Origin: a virus
Virus record (IMG/VR): IMGVR_UViG_3300013131_000055
Span: 1-54,729 of that record
Reading direction: 5' to 3' (one strand)
Length of the DNA stretch: 54,729 nt
Positions 33,754 to 42,515 of this stretch are shown in pieces. A model generated the notes under the pieces. That model did not search any database, was not told the origin of the DNA, and worked only from the letters and a program-made list of their open reading frames with translations. Positions within the stretch are counted from its first letter, which is position 1; each line of letters begins with the position of its first letter. The translations under genes and the position numbers were made by a program.

Positions 33754-35760
33754 ATGACATGTAACATTGCTTGGGTACAACCAAATTTTCAACAAGGACC
33801 AAAAGAGTTCAACGCCTACTATCTGCCTTATTCTGCAGGCGTGATATGGAGTTACAGCCTGGCAGACCCGGCCATACGTGAACGCTTCAAAGTTACTGAA
33901 TTTTTGTGGCGCAGAGAAGCCATCGAAGAAACAGCTGAAAGATTGTGTAAAAATGACATGGTGGCATTCAGCACCTATGTTTGGAATCATCGCTACAACT
34001 ATGAACTTGCTCGGCAGATCAAAGCACGAAATCCCAACACAGTGATTTTGTTTGGTGGACCTGAGCCTGCTATCACAGACGTCAACATTTTCCGGGACAA
34101 TCCTTTCATGGATTTGATCATTTGTTACGAAGGTGAAATCACATTCAAACGTGTGTTGGAAGTGTTTGACACCAAGAACTGGGAAAGTGTAGCCGGCCTG
34201 CTGATCAACAGAAATGGCGAAGCTGTAAAAACTGAAGAAGCCAAGCGTATTGAAAGTCTTGAAGAAGTTGAAAGTCCATACTTGTCTGGTATATTTGATC
34301 AACTCATAGCTGATCATCCTGAGGTAACCTGGCAAGGCACCCTGGAAACCAATCGTGGCTGCCCGTATCAATGTACCTTTTGTGACTGGGGCAGTCTGAC
34401 CTACAACAAAGTCAAGAAGTTCAAACTGGAACGTGTGTTTGCTGAACTGGAATGGATGGCTCAGCACAACTTTGATTGGATCAGTATAACTGATGCCAAT
34501 TTTGGCATGTACCCCGAACGTGACGGCATGATTGCAGACAAGATCATTGAGTGTCAAGAAAAATATGGATCACCAAGAACATTCTCAGTGGCCTGGGCCA
34601 AGAATCAAAAGAAAGAAGTCATAGACATTGTGAAGAAACTGTTGGATGCCAAGGGATTCAATCAAGGACTCACACTCAGCGTACAGAGTTTGGACTTGGA
34701 TGTGCTGGAAAACATTCGTCGCAAGAACATGGAAATGAACAAGCTCAACGAAGTATTTGAGCTGTGCGACCAACGCAACATTCCTGCATACACAGAATTG
34801 ATCCTGGGCCTGCCTGGTGAGACCCTGGAAACATGGAAAAAAAACTTCTATGCCTTGTACGAATTAAATCAGCACACCGGCATCACAACATTCCAAGCAC
34901 AGTTGTTGGAAAATGCCGAAATGAACCTGTTACAGAAGAAACTGTTCAAGATCACCAGCCAACCTGTAACAGACTACTTTGCTGGCAGCTACAGTGTGGA
35001 ACACATTGAAGAAAGCATTGATGTCATCACAGGCACCAAAGACATGCCTACTCCAGTGATGCTGGATGCACAGATATTTGCCTGGTTCCAGACCACGGTT
35101 CACATCAACGGCTTTGCTACTTTGGTCGCACGTTTTATCAACAAGTACCTGAACATCAGTTACAACAACTACTACGAAGAATTGTTTGCACACTTCATGA
35201 CCAATGAATGGGTAAAGAAAGAAGAATCTGAAGCCCGTATGTACTTCAACAATTGGATGATGACCGGACGCATTAACCATCCCAAGATTGGTGTGGAAAT
35301 ACACGGCTGGAACATCATTCACAGAACCAGCATGAACATGCACCAGGAAAATCAAGTGGAACAGTTGTATGATCATCTGGAACAGTTTCTAGAACGCTAC
35401 AACTTGCCCCCAGATCTGTTGGCCAGCTTGATGAAACTGCAAAGAAGTTACTACATCAAGTATGATGACAGAAATCAGTACCCCATGAACTTGCAGTTGG
35501 AATACAACATCTGGGAATATTTGAGCTTCAGTAAGCCTCTAGAAAAAATTCCCACTGTGTATCGATTGGATTTTCCTGAAGACAAGACCATGAGTTTTAA
35601 TAGATTTTTGGAATTGTTTTACTTTGCAAGACGCAGAAACTTTGGCAAGGCCACGGTGGATCGCGTCAGTGGCGGAGACTCCAAAGGCGCTCGTCGAGGC
35701 GCAGGTGCTGCCAAAGCACAAGGCAGTTTTTCAGTGAAGAAAAAACAACTAGTGGCGTGA
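33754..35760 (+). CDS. B12-binding-domain radical SAM protein 1
   Basis: 668 residues. The N-terminal 190 residues follow a cobalamin-binding Rossmann domain (VILFGGPEPAI, FMDLIICYEGEITFKRVLEV). NRGCPYQCTFCDWG near 203 is the Cx3Cx2C cluster; ITDANFGM and LILGLPGETLETW are standard core motifs. A 250-residue C-terminal domain ends in a Gly/Ala/Lys-rich tail. Class B radical SAM enzymes methylate unactivated carbons. The substrate is unknown; sugar or tRNA/DNA base are possible. Known to me from cyanophages. Confidence 0.82.
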   Translation: MTCNIAWVQPNFQQGPKEFNAYYLPYSAGVIWSYSLADPAIRERFKVTEFLWRREAIEETAERLCKNDMVAFSTYVWNHRYNYELARQIKARNPNTVILFGGPEPAITDVNIFRDNPFMDLIICYEGEITFKRVLEVFDTKNWESVAGLLINRNGEAVKTEEAKRIESLEEVESPYLSGIFDQLIADHPEVTWQGTLETNRGCPYQCTFCDWGSLTYNKVKKFKLERVFAELEWMAQHNFDWISITDANFGMYPERDGMIADKIIECQEKYGSPRTFSVAWAKNQKKEVIDIVKKLLDAKGFNQGLTLSVQSLDLDVLENIRRKNMEMNKLNEVFELCDQRNIPAYTELILGLPGETLETWKKNFYALYELNQHTGITTFQAQLLENAEMNLLQKKLFKITSQPVTDYFAGSYSVEHIEESIDVITGTKDMPTPVMLDAQIFAWFQTTVHINGFATLVARFINKYLNISYNNYYEELFAHFMTNEWVKKEESEARMYFNNWMMTGRINHPKIGVEIHGWNIIHRTSMNMHQENQVEQLYDHLEQFLERYNLPPDLLASLMKLQRSYYIKYDDRNQYPMNLQLEYNIWEYLSFSKPLEKIPTVYRLDFPEDKTMSFNRFLELFYFARRRNFGKATVDRVSGGDSKGARRGAGAAKAQGSFSVKKKQLVA

Positions 35761-36470
35761 TGTCAAGACTGTTTACATTTGGGTGCAGTTTTACCAACTA
35801 TCGTTGGAGCACCTGGGCCGATTGTCTTGCTCCTGAATTTGATTATTTTGAAAATTGGGGGCAGGCCGGTGGCGGCAATCATTATATTTTTAACTCAGTG
35901 ATGGAAGCTGATCAGCGTCACCAATTTGGTACAGGTGACACTGTGATAGTTTGTTGGACCAGTTTAGATCGCGAAGATCGTTATGTTGATGGACGATGGC
36001 ATACTCCGGGCAATGCGCATTTTGCAACCAATGTGTTCAACAAAGAATATCTCAAAACACACATTGATGAGCGAGGATTTTTAATTAGAGATCTTGCCTA
36101 TATCAAAGCAGTAAAAACGTTGTTGGAAAATTGTCCAGGGTTGACCTGGCGTTTCTTGAGCATGGTAGAACTCATGGCTCGTCCCTGGCCCGATGATGAT
36201 GTTAGTTTGCACAGAGATGTCATGAGATTGTACAGTGATGTACTGGATACTATCTTGCTGGGCTATGATAAAACTGTGTTTGCTGAAACTGGATGGCCCA
36301 ATAGAAATGGCGATCCACATCCCAGTCCAGACGAGCATTTGGCCTATTTGGACGCAGTGTTGCCGGGATGGGTGACAAAAGCAGAAACTCGTGTTAAAAT
36401 GCATGAACAAAGCGTCAATCTAAATAAAGATCCCCGCAAGTCGGGCATGACAAAGGTAACAAGACTATGA
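35760..36470 (+). CDS. SGNH/GDSL-like protein 4
   Basis: 236 residues. FTFGCSFTNYRWSTWADCLA (block I), NWGQAGGGNHYIFN (block II), VCWTSLDRED (block III) and DPHPSPDEHLAYLD (block V, HPSPDEH) give a clear SGNH pattern. TGATG overlap with the radical SAM gene; ATG 35760 is chosen over GTG 35757. Overlaps queE by 4 nt. Possibly a glycan acyl-esterase. Confidence 0.75.
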   Translation: MSRLFTFGCSFTNYRWSTWADCLAPEFDYFENWGQAGGGNHYIFNSVMEADQRHQFGTGDTVIVCWTSLDREDRYVDGRWHTPGNAHFATNVFNKEYLKTHIDERGFLIRDLAYIKAVKTLLENCPGLTWRFLSMVELMARPWPDDDVSLHRDVMRLYSDVLDTILLGYDKTVFAETGWPNRNGDPHPSPDEHLAYLDAVLPGWVTKAETRVKMHEQSVNLNKDPRKSGMTKVTRL

Positions 36471-37312
36471 AATTAAAAGTATCAGAATTATTTTATTCAG
36501 CACAAGGTGAAGGACGCTATGTTGGCGTACCCAGCATATTTTTACGCATGTTTGGTTGCAACTTTACGTGTAGTTCATTTGGTTGCAAGCCAGGTGAACG
36601 CAGCACAGAAGCAGACGAAGTTGCTAAAACGGTTGGTCTATACCGAACATTTGAAGAACTGCCCTTGGTGAACACTGGGTGTGACAGTTACGCTTCATGG
36701 CATCCTGACTTCAAGCATCTTAGTCCCACATACACAGTAGCCGAACTGGTGGACCGAATGACTGAGTTGTTGCCCCGTGGCTCATGGCTACAACCCAATG
36801 GCAATCCTGTGCATTTGGTGATCACTGGCGGCGAGCCATTGCTGGGTTGGCAACGTGCCTATCCAGAACTGCTGGATGTACTAGCCGAGCGTGGACTGCG
36901 ACATATCACATTTGAAACCAATGGTACTCAAGAATTGAGTCGAGAGTTTAGAGACTACTTGCGCAACTGGTTTGGTGAGATCACGTTCAGTGTCAGTCCC
37001 AAGCTCAGCGTGTCGGGCGAGTCCTGGTCTGATGCCATCAAGCCTGACGTGGTCTGGGACTATGAGACATATGGCGTGACTTATCTCAAGTTTGTGGTGG
37101 AAAAAGTTGCGGACTTTGACGAACTGGACCGTGCTGTGGATGAATATCGCCTGCGTGAGTTTGGTGGTCCTGTGTTTGTGATGCCAGTGGGCGGAGTTGT
37201 ATCAGTGTATGACGGCAATAGAATCTCAGTGGCTGACGAAGCACTCCGACGTGGCTACTGGTACAGTCCACGACTTCACGTTGACCTTTGGGGCAATGGA
37301 TGGGGCAAATAA
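36467..37312 (+). CDS. queE: QueE-like 7-carboxy-7-deazaguanine synthase
   Basis: 281 residues. FYSAQGEGRYVGVPSIFLRMFG leads to C31 and C35; the expected third cluster Cys, aligned by CDSYASWHP (CDT-type), is C72, so the Cx3Cx2C motif is split by about 36 residues. C40 is an alternative ligand. ITGGEPLLGW, ETNGTQ, SVSPKLSVSGE and YLKFVVE are classic QueE motifs. It closes the ring to CDG in the deazaguanine pathway. Similar split forms are known to me in marine phages. Overlaps SGNH protein 4 by 4 nt. Confidence 0.87.
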   Translation: MKLKVSELFYSAQGEGRYVGVPSIFLRMFGCNFTCSSFGCKPGERSTEADEVAKTVGLYRTFEELPLVNTGCDSYASWHPDFKHLSPTYTVAELVDRMTELLPRGSWLQPNGNPVHLVITGGEPLLGWQRAYPELLDVLAERGLRHITFETNGTQELSREFRDYLRNWFGEITFSVSPKLSVSGESWSDAIKPDVVWDYETYGVTYLKFVVEKVADFDELDRAVDEYRLREFGGPVFVMPVGGVVSVYDGNRISVADEALRRGYWYSPRLHVDLWGNGWGK

Positions 37313-38008
37313 ATGTTTGATTGTGTATTAGTCAACGGAGACAGTTACTCTGCTTCCGATAAAAAACACAAAGTCTATGCGGATTTTTTGCAAGAATGTT
37401 TGGATGTGCCTGTGCATAATATTGCATGGTCTGGTTCAAACAATCAAAGAATAATAAGAAGCACTTTAGAACATTTAAATCACTACAAAAACCCACTGGT
37501 GTTGATTGGTTGGAGTTTTATTAGACGTATTGAGGTATGGTACTATGGACAAAAACCATCTGTACTGCGTTGGATACCTGACCGATCTAAAGACATAGAC
37601 AGTAGCAAACATCCTAAATTTATAACATTAGATTTCTTGGTAGACGAAAAAGAAGCAACACTAGAACAAAAATGTTTGATAAATGATGATTTCTTTGTAC
37701 ATAAACAGTTAACTGATTTTTACACCAGTTTGTATATGTTTGCGCACACTTTAGAATCACTGGGTATCAAATACCAATTTTTTTCAGCGGCAAAAAATAC
37801 TGAAATTCCTATTAATTGTTTTCCATATATCGAATCTTTGCAACAAGTACAATGGTGTCACACCAACAAAAATTTTTACAAATTACATGATTTTTGTATT
37901 TTAGACTGGGCCAAAGAGCATGATGCTGATGCCCACTCAGTTACTGGACATTTGAGTGAAAATGGTCACAAAAAATTTGCTGGTTTTTTGTTAGACAACA
38001 TAATATGA
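37313..38008 (+). CDS. SGNH/GDSL-like protein 5
   Basis: 231 residues starting directly after the queE stop. VNGDSYSASDKKHKVYADFL (block I, GDSYS), NIAWSGSNNQRI (block II), GWSFIRR (block III) and GHLSENGHKKFAGFLL (block V) give an SGNH pattern. AT-rich. It is one of three such proteins clustered between 35760 and 39633. Shares bases with the start region of the next gene. Confidence 0.65.
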   Translation: MFDCVLVNGDSYSASDKKHKVYADFLQECLDVPVHNIAWSGSNNQRIIRSTLEHLNHYKNPLVLIGWSFIRRIEVWYYGQKPSVLRWIPDRSKDIDSSKHPKFITLDFLVDEKEATLEQKCLINDDFFVHKQLTDFYTSLYMFAHTLESLGIKYQFFSAAKNTEIPINCFPYIESLQQVQWCHTNKNFYKLHDFCILDWAKEHDADAHSVTGHLSENGHKKFAGFLLDNII

Positions 38009-38028
38009 TACTGGATGGAGCATTTGAA

Positions 38029-38439
38029 ATGTTTGATTGGTTAAAGAAAAAAATGTCACCACCACCCCCGGTGCGTACAGAAAAAGCACCACGTGTGGTC
38101 CGGGCGCCAGAAAAGGCACCTGAAAAGAGTGCCAAGCAATTGGCCACCGAAGCCAATGAACCTTATGTGGCTATCATCACCATGGACATTGATCCCAACA
38201 ACCTGCACCAAGGTGCATTTGAATTGGACTGGAATGAGATATTCATTGCACGACTGGTCAAGGCTGGCTACATGATGAAGCCCACAGACGCAGACTCAGA
38301 CATTGTGGATCGTTGGTTCCAAAATGTGTGCAGACATGTTGTGATGGAAACATGGGAACAAGACCAGGCCATGCGCAACTCAGCAGGCGGTTATGTACAC
38401 ACCCGTGACATTGGTGACGGACGCACCGAGATTAGTTAA
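38029..38439 (+). CDS. Conserved phage protein MFDWLKK type
   Basis: 136 residues. The start at 38029 has GGAG 8 nt upstream; an in-frame ATG at 38005 lacks one. MFDWLKKKMSPPPPV, a Pro/Ala/Lys-rich linker, then ANEPYVAIITMDIDPNNLHQGAFELDWNEIF and an acidic helical part. I recall this family from cyanophages near structural or nucleotide genes. Function unknown. Confidence 0.6.
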   Translation: MFDWLKKKMSPPPPVRTEKAPRVVRAPEKAPEKSAKQLATEANEPYVAIITMDIDPNNLHQGAFELDWNEIFIARLVKAGYMMKPTDADSDIVDRWFQNVCRHVVMETWEQDQAMRNSAGGYVHTRDIGDGRTEIS

Positions 38440-38449
38440 GGAAATTGAT

Positions 38450-38911
38450 ATGAATGTAGGATTTACAGCTTCAACTTTTGACCTGTTTCATGCAGGTCAC
38501 ATCATAATGCTAAAAGAAGCCAGAACTCAGTGCGATTATTTGATAGTAGGATTACAAACGGACCCTACCATTGATCGTCCTACAGAAAAAAATAAACCTG
38601 TGCAAAGTATTTTTGAACGTTATGTGCAGTTGCAGGCCTGCAAATATGTAGACGAAATAGTGGTGTATGCCACAGAAAAAGATCTTATAGATATTTTACT
38701 TTCTTATCCCATTAACATAAGAATATTGGGAGACGAATATGAAAACAAATCATTCACAGGACGGCAAGAATGCATTGGCAAAGGTATCAAATTTTACTTT
38801 AACAAAAGGCAGCACACATTTTCTACTACAGAACTAAGACAACGTGTAATTGACACCGAAGCAACCAAGTTCATGACCAAGGCCACTGCACTCGACATGA
38901 ATCGCAAATGA
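38450..38911 (+). CDS. Cytidylyltransferase-like protein (TagD/RfaE type)
   Basis: 153 residues. ASTFDLFHAGHIIMLKEA (HxGH nucleotidyltransferase motif, residues about 6-22), IVGLQTDP, and HTFSTTELRQRV (the S-T-T-x-L-R motif near 127) define the glycerol-3-phosphate cytidylyltransferase group. AAGGAAA sets the start at 38450. It activates an alcohol or sugar phosphate with CTP, likely for the glycan pathway. Overlaps the next gene by 4 nt. Confidence 0.85.
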   Translation: MNVGFTASTFDLFHAGHIIMLKEARTQCDYLIVGLQTDPTIDRPTEKNKPVQSIFERYVQLQACKYVDEIVVYATEKDLIDILLSYPINIRILGDEYENKSFTGRQECIGKGIKFYFNKRQHTFSTTELRQRVIDTEATKFMTKATALDMNRK

Positions 38912-39633
38912 TATTGTATGTCAACGGTTGCAGTCACACTGCGGCTGCAGAAGCAGTGGTGCCAGATGCATTTGCTGAGGATGATGGTAAGAACGGTACT
39001 GATCGTCGTCCACATCCACTTAACTTGGCAGCCAGTTGGTGTACACATTTGGCACGTAATCTTGGTCGTACACTGGTTTGTGATGCAGAGTCGGCCAGCA
39101 GTAACGATCGCATTATTAGAACCACTAGAGAATGGATCTCTGCCAATCCTACTCAATTACAAAACGTATTCATGGTCATACAATGGACCACTTGGGAACG
39201 TGAAGAGTGGTTGCACAACGGAACTTGGTATCAAGTCAACGCATCTGGCACAGACTGGGTTCCAACAGAGTTGCACTTGCGCTACAAGGAATATGTGGCC
39301 AATCATGACTATCGGGCAAAGACTCAAGAATGGTACAAAAAAATCTGGGACTTGCATGTTGAATTCTTGGACAGAAAAGTAATACATTTGTTTTACAACG
39401 GCTGGAGTACATTTAGTGATATTCCCAACAAAAGAGATTTTGGTAAAAACTATATTGGTCCATACAGTCGAGATTTAAGTTATAACTCTGTACTTGTAAA
39501 CAACGGATTTGAGTGGGTCTCCCCAAATTCTTACCATTTTGATGCCAAAGGTCATTGCTTTTGGGCCAAATATGTGTTACAATACATCAACGAACACAAC
39601 TTGGTACCTACACATGCGCTATCTACTGATTGA
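38908..39633 (+). CDS. SGNH/GDSL-like protein 6
   Basis: 241 residues. LYVNGCSHTAAAEAV (block I with Ser-His), AESASSNDRIIRTT (block II), VIQWTTWEREEW (block III) and HFDAKGHCFWAKYV (block V) place it with SGNH-like phage proteins. The block I insert of about 30 residues is rich in Asp and Pro. It overlaps the nuclease gene start by 20 nt. Confidence 0.6.
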   Translation: MILYVNGCSHTAAAEAVVPDAFAEDDGKNGTDRRPHPLNLAASWCTHLARNLGRTLVCDAESASSNDRIIRTTREWISANPTQLQNVFMVIQWTTWEREEWLHNGTWYQVNASGTDWVPTELHLRYKEYVANHDYRAKTQEWYKKIWDLHVEFLDRKVIHLFYNGWSTFSDIPNKRDFGKNYIGPYSRDLSYNSVLVNNGFEWVSPNSYHFDAKGHCFWAKYVLQYINEHNLVPTHALSTD

Positions 39634-40699
39634 TACCAGCAACATGTTTTTCCGTGCGCGGCACCAAGCGCATCGTGCCGCTGACACATGGACCAAATTG
39701 GGCTTTGCCCTGCACCTTACCTTGATGAGTGCAAACAAAGTGGCACGTGATTTGGGTGCTGATCATGTGGTATTTGCACTAGAGGGCAGGAGCTGGCGCA
39801 AAGATCATTACCGACCCTACAAGGCAAATCGTGCTGTGGCACGTGGGCAAATGAGCGAGTCAGAAGCAGAAGAGGACAAACTGTTCTGGGAAACCTATGA
39901 TGAGCTGACTAAATACTTGTCTACACGAACCAACTGTAGTGTGATCCGTTGTGCCACAGCAGAAGCAGATGATATCATTGCACGTTGGATTGCTTTACAC
40001 CCCCAAGACGAACACGTTATTGTCAGCTCAGATTCCGACTTTGTGCAGTTGATTGCACCCAATGTGAAATTGTACAATGGCATCAATGATCACTTGTTCA
40101 GTCCTGCTGGTGTCACAGACGCAAAAGGCAAAAACTTGGCATTCACTATTGAGAGCAACTCAAAGATCAAGGTTGGCAAAGCCGATGCCAACTTTGTGCC
40201 TCCCACTGACTATCAACAGTGGGTGTTGTTCTTGAAGTGCATGCGTGGTGATCCTGGTGACAATGTGTTCTCGGCCTATCCAGGTGTGCGTGTTCGAGGC
40301 ACAAAGAATCAAGTGGGACTCACAGAAGCATTTGAAGATCGTGACCGTCGTGGCTATGCTTGGAACAATCTCATGTTGCAACGTTGGATGGATCATGAGC
40401 AAACAGAACGCAAGGTGTTGGAAGATTACGAACGCAATCGTACTCTGATTGATCTTACTGCACAGCCCGATGCCGTCAAAGCTGTGGTAGATGAAGCCAT
40501 ACGTGAGCAGATTAGTCATAGGGATGTAGGCATGGTAGGTGCGCACTTCTTACGATTCTGTGGCCGATACGAACTCACCAAACTCAGTGACTATGCAGAT
40601 GCAATTGGTCGCTGGTTGAATCAAACATACAAAGGAGTATTAGATGATCGAAGCCAAACCCATAGTGGATCAAAAGTATTGGATCTTGAAACAAGATGA
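39614..40699 (+). CDS. rnh: RNase H-type 5' nuclease (T4 Rnh-like)
   Basis: 361 residues. YLLIDTSNMFFRARH (first Asp), FALEGRSWRKDHYRPYKANR, ATAEADDIIARW, VSSDSDFVQLI and CMRGDPGDNVFSAYPGV are the FEN/T4 RNase H acidic-site motifs in order. It removes RNA primers and flaps during lagging-strand synthesis. The start at 39614 begins the conserved core; upstream in-frame ATGs lie inside the SGNH gene. The end overlaps the next gene by 56 nt. Confidence 0.88.
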   Translation: MRYLLIDTSNMFFRARHQAHRAADTWTKLGFALHLTLMSANKVARDLGADHVVFALEGRSWRKDHYRPYKANRAVARGQMSESEAEEDKLFWETYDELTKYLSTRTNCSVIRCATAEADDIIARWIALHPQDEHVIVSSDSDFVQLIAPNVKLYNGINDHLFSPAGVTDAKGKNLAFTIESNSKIKVGKADANFVPPTDYQQWVLFLKCMRGDPGDNVFSAYPGVRVRGTKNQVGLTEAFEDRDRRGYAWNNLMLQRWMDHEQTERKVLEDYERNRTLIDLTAQPDAVKAVVDEAIREQISHRDVGMVGAHFLRFCGRYELTKLSDYADAIGRWLNQTYKGVLDDRSQTHSGSKVLDLETR

Positions 40700-41093
40700 T
40701 CGCAAGGTTGGTGTGGTAGAAGCCGAGAGTGATGGCTACACTGTGCGCATCAATGATCAAGTGGGCCGGTTCAAAACCATTCCCATGGTGCGAAAGCAGG
40801 CCAACATTGAGTTTGCACCACCTGAGAAGATCACAAGGCCTGCGCCAGATCAAGTGCATGGATTTGAAACAGGTTGTAGAGCATTCAATCCCATGTGGGA
40901 CGTTAAACATAAGTTGCCACTGTTCACAAAAGAAAACAAATCAAAGTCATGGTATGCCGCTGGTTGGTATGCTGTGCGTCAACATCGCTCATGGAAACTG
41001 ATTCGCAACCCAAAACTAATTGTGTTGGAACGTTACCAATATCGTGGTCCATTTCATACTCAGGAGGCAGCACGTGACCAATCCCTTTCGTGA
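40644..41093 (+). CDS. Conserved phage protein
   Basis: 149 residues. AAAGGAG upstream fixes the start inside the nuclease gene end. MIEAKPIVDQKYWILKQDDRKVGVVEAESDGYTVRI suggests a small beta-barrel, followed by FETGCRAFNPMWDVKHKLPLFTK and a basic end. I recall homologues in T4-like marine phages. Function unknown. Overlaps the MazG-like gene by 20 nt. Confidence 0.6.
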   Translation: MIEAKPIVDQKYWILKQDDRKVGVVEAESDGYTVRINDQVGRFKTIPMVRKQANIEFAPPEKITRPAPDQVHGFETGCRAFNPMWDVKHKLPLFTKENKSKSWYAAGWYAVRQHRSWKLIRNPKLIVLERYQYRGPFHTQEAARDQSLS

Positions 41094-41436
41094 TCAGAAG
41101 AAATTTATGCGGGCTTGCGACCAAACGGTTGAAGGCTTTGATCAAGATCAATTCAATATGTACAAAAATTTAATTGCGGAAGAGTTCCGTGAACTGCAAG
41201 AAGCTCACGACATGGAAGCAGAATTGGATGCACTGATTGATATCCTTGTGGTCACAATCGGTGCTATCCACTCAGCCGGCTTTGATGGTGAAGGCGCATG
41301 GAAAGAAGTCATGAGCACAAACTTTGCCAAAATTGATCGTGATACAGGCAAAGTACGCCGGCGTGAAGATGGCAAGGTGCTCAAACCCACTGGTTGGCAC
41401 CCACCGGTGTTGTATCCATACCTAACTAAAAAATGA
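41074..41436 (+). CDS. MazG-like NTP pyrophosphohydrolase
   Basis: 120 residues from GTG at 41074, chosen because AGGAGG lies 6 nt upstream. AEEFRELQEAHDMEAELDALIDILVVTIGAIHSAGFD has the E-E-x-x-E and E-x-x-D helices of all-alpha NTP pyrophosphatases. The family includes phage MazG proteins that trim (d)NTPs or ppGpp; this one is closer to the single-domain type. The C-terminus KIDRDTGKVRRREDGKVLKPTGWHPP is typical. Confidence 0.82.
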   Translation: MTNPFRDQKKFMRACDQTVEGFDQDQFNMYKNLIAEEFRELQEAHDMEAELDALIDILVVTIGAIHSAGFDGEGAWKEVMSTNFAKIDRDTGKVRRREDGKVLKPTGWHPPVLYPYLTKK

Positions 41437-41630
41437 AAACACGCGAACAAATCATCACTTCAATGTGCTACACCTGGCGGCATGATTATGGACTTGATAA
41501 AATGGAACATGACGGTCCTGGCGGGTTGATTTCAGCAGGATTAACTGATGCTGAACGCAAACTGTTATGGCGCCAAATGGCACAGATTTTTGACAATGAC
41601 ATTGCACCACACATGGAGTTTCGACCATGA
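41433..41630 (+). CDS. Small phage protein
   Basis: 65 residues, ATGA overlap on both sides. MKTREQIITSMCYTWRHDYG ... LTDAERKLLWRQMAQIFDNDI is helical with Trp and His. No known motif. Part of the MazG-like operon. Confidence 0.55.
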   Translation: MKTREQIITSMCYTWRHDYGLDKMEHDGPGGLISAGLTDAERKLLWRQMAQIFDNDIAPHMEFRP

Positions 41631-41839
41631 GTCTGCACATAAATCGTTTTGTAGACTCAATAAAGGCTGCAGAAAGTCGCGGACAGCGAGAACTACAAAT
41701 AAGCCTGCGTGATGCCAAGGATCTACACAGTGATATTACCAAACTGTTGCTCACCCTGGAACAAATGCGTACACAACAAGCACGTGGTGCAGAAATAGTA
41801 GAAGTGCAGATCACCGGCGGTAGTTTCAAATCTACATAG
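41627..41839 (+). CDS. Small coiled-coil protein
   Basis: 70 residues, ATGA overlap with the gene before. HINRFVDSIKAAESRGQREL and KDLHSDITKLLLTLEQMRTQQARG form a likely coiled coil, ending with a short strand. I recall the pattern from T4-like phages with unknown role. Confidence 0.55.
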   Translation: MSLHINRFVDSIKAAESRGQRELQISLRDAKDLHSDITKLLLTLEQMRTQQARGAEIVEVQITGGSFKST

Positions 41840-41847
41840 TTATTGGC

Positions 41848-41854
41848 ATAAATA
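41848..41854 (+). promoter_or_regulatory. Late-promoter-like ATAAATA
   Basis: CATAAATAAACG resembles the TATAAATAAAC at 4918. A GGAG Shine-Dalgarno and ATG 41870 follow at normal distance, so this would give a leadered mRNA. Confidence 0.35.
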
Positions 41855-41869
41855 AACGCGGAGTTTAAT

Positions 41870-42166
41870 ATGTCAAGACCAAAGCCTACGGTGCTGATTG
41901 AGCACACTAACAAACAGACTTACAAGACAGAACAAGTGCTGGCGTCAGAGGGTGTTTGGGCGGTGTTTTTTGAGGCCAAGCCTATCAACTTGAAAACCAG
42001 CAACTTGCTTACTCAGTTTCCTGGTCCCAAGTACAAAAAAGTATCGTTCTCCAACCCAGGGCATGCCATTAACTTGGCTAGAAAACTCAACACACAGTTT
42101 CGAACAGACAAGTTCAGTGTTGTGCTGTTGACACAAGGGGATAAGATCTATCCCAATGCTCAATAA
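41870..42166 (+). CDS. Conserved T4-like phage protein
   Basis: 98 residues with GGAG upstream. MSRPKPTVLIEHTNKQTYKTEQVL, then WAVFFEAKPINLKT and FPGPKYKKVSFSNPGHAINLARKLN, is a compact alpha/beta protein that I know from cyanophages and related phages as a conserved hypothetical. Overlaps the next gene by 11 nt. Confidence 0.65.
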   Translation: MSRPKPTVLIEHTNKQTYKTEQVLASEGVWAVFFEAKPINLKTSNLLTQFPGPKYKKVSFSNPGHAINLARKLNTQFRTDKFSVVLLTQGDKIYPNAQ

Positions 42167-42515
42167 ACTTGCTCTTACTCAGGAACTGATAACACGTTAT
42201 CCTGATGCGCCACCTCTTGATGAAGCCATGCGTACCTGGTGGCAGAACATTCGAGATGACGGTGGCCTAAGACTCACACACGAAGGCTTCTATGTGTTTG
42301 AGAACTTGTTGGAATTGGACAGTTACACGTTTGATTTGCCAGAGAAGTTGTTGACTCCCAAGAACCTGCTGGCGCTAGATCGCCGCATGACTTGTCCTTA
42401 CTACATGGTCAACAATCGCAAACTCAACAAACTGGTGATGTTTGGCAGTAAAGAAGCTATGATGGCCACACTGCATGGAGACATGCAGAGATTTATCACA
42501 AGTTTAAGTTACTGA
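42156..42515 (+). CDS. Conserved T4-like phage protein
   Basis: 119 residues. MRTWWQNIRDDGGLRLTHEGFYVFENLLELDSYTFDLP and MTCPYYMVNNRKLNKLVMFGSKEAMMATLHGD match a conserved phage hypothetical often next to the previous family. The C-terminus overlaps the convergent minus-strand glycosyltransferase by 20 nt. Function unknown. Confidence 0.65.
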   Translation: MLNKLALTQELITRYPDAPPLDEAMRTWWQNIRDDGGLRLTHEGFYVFENLLELDSYTFDLPEKLLTPKNLLALDRRMTCPYYMVNNRKLNKLVMFGSKEAMMATLHGDMQRFITSLSY

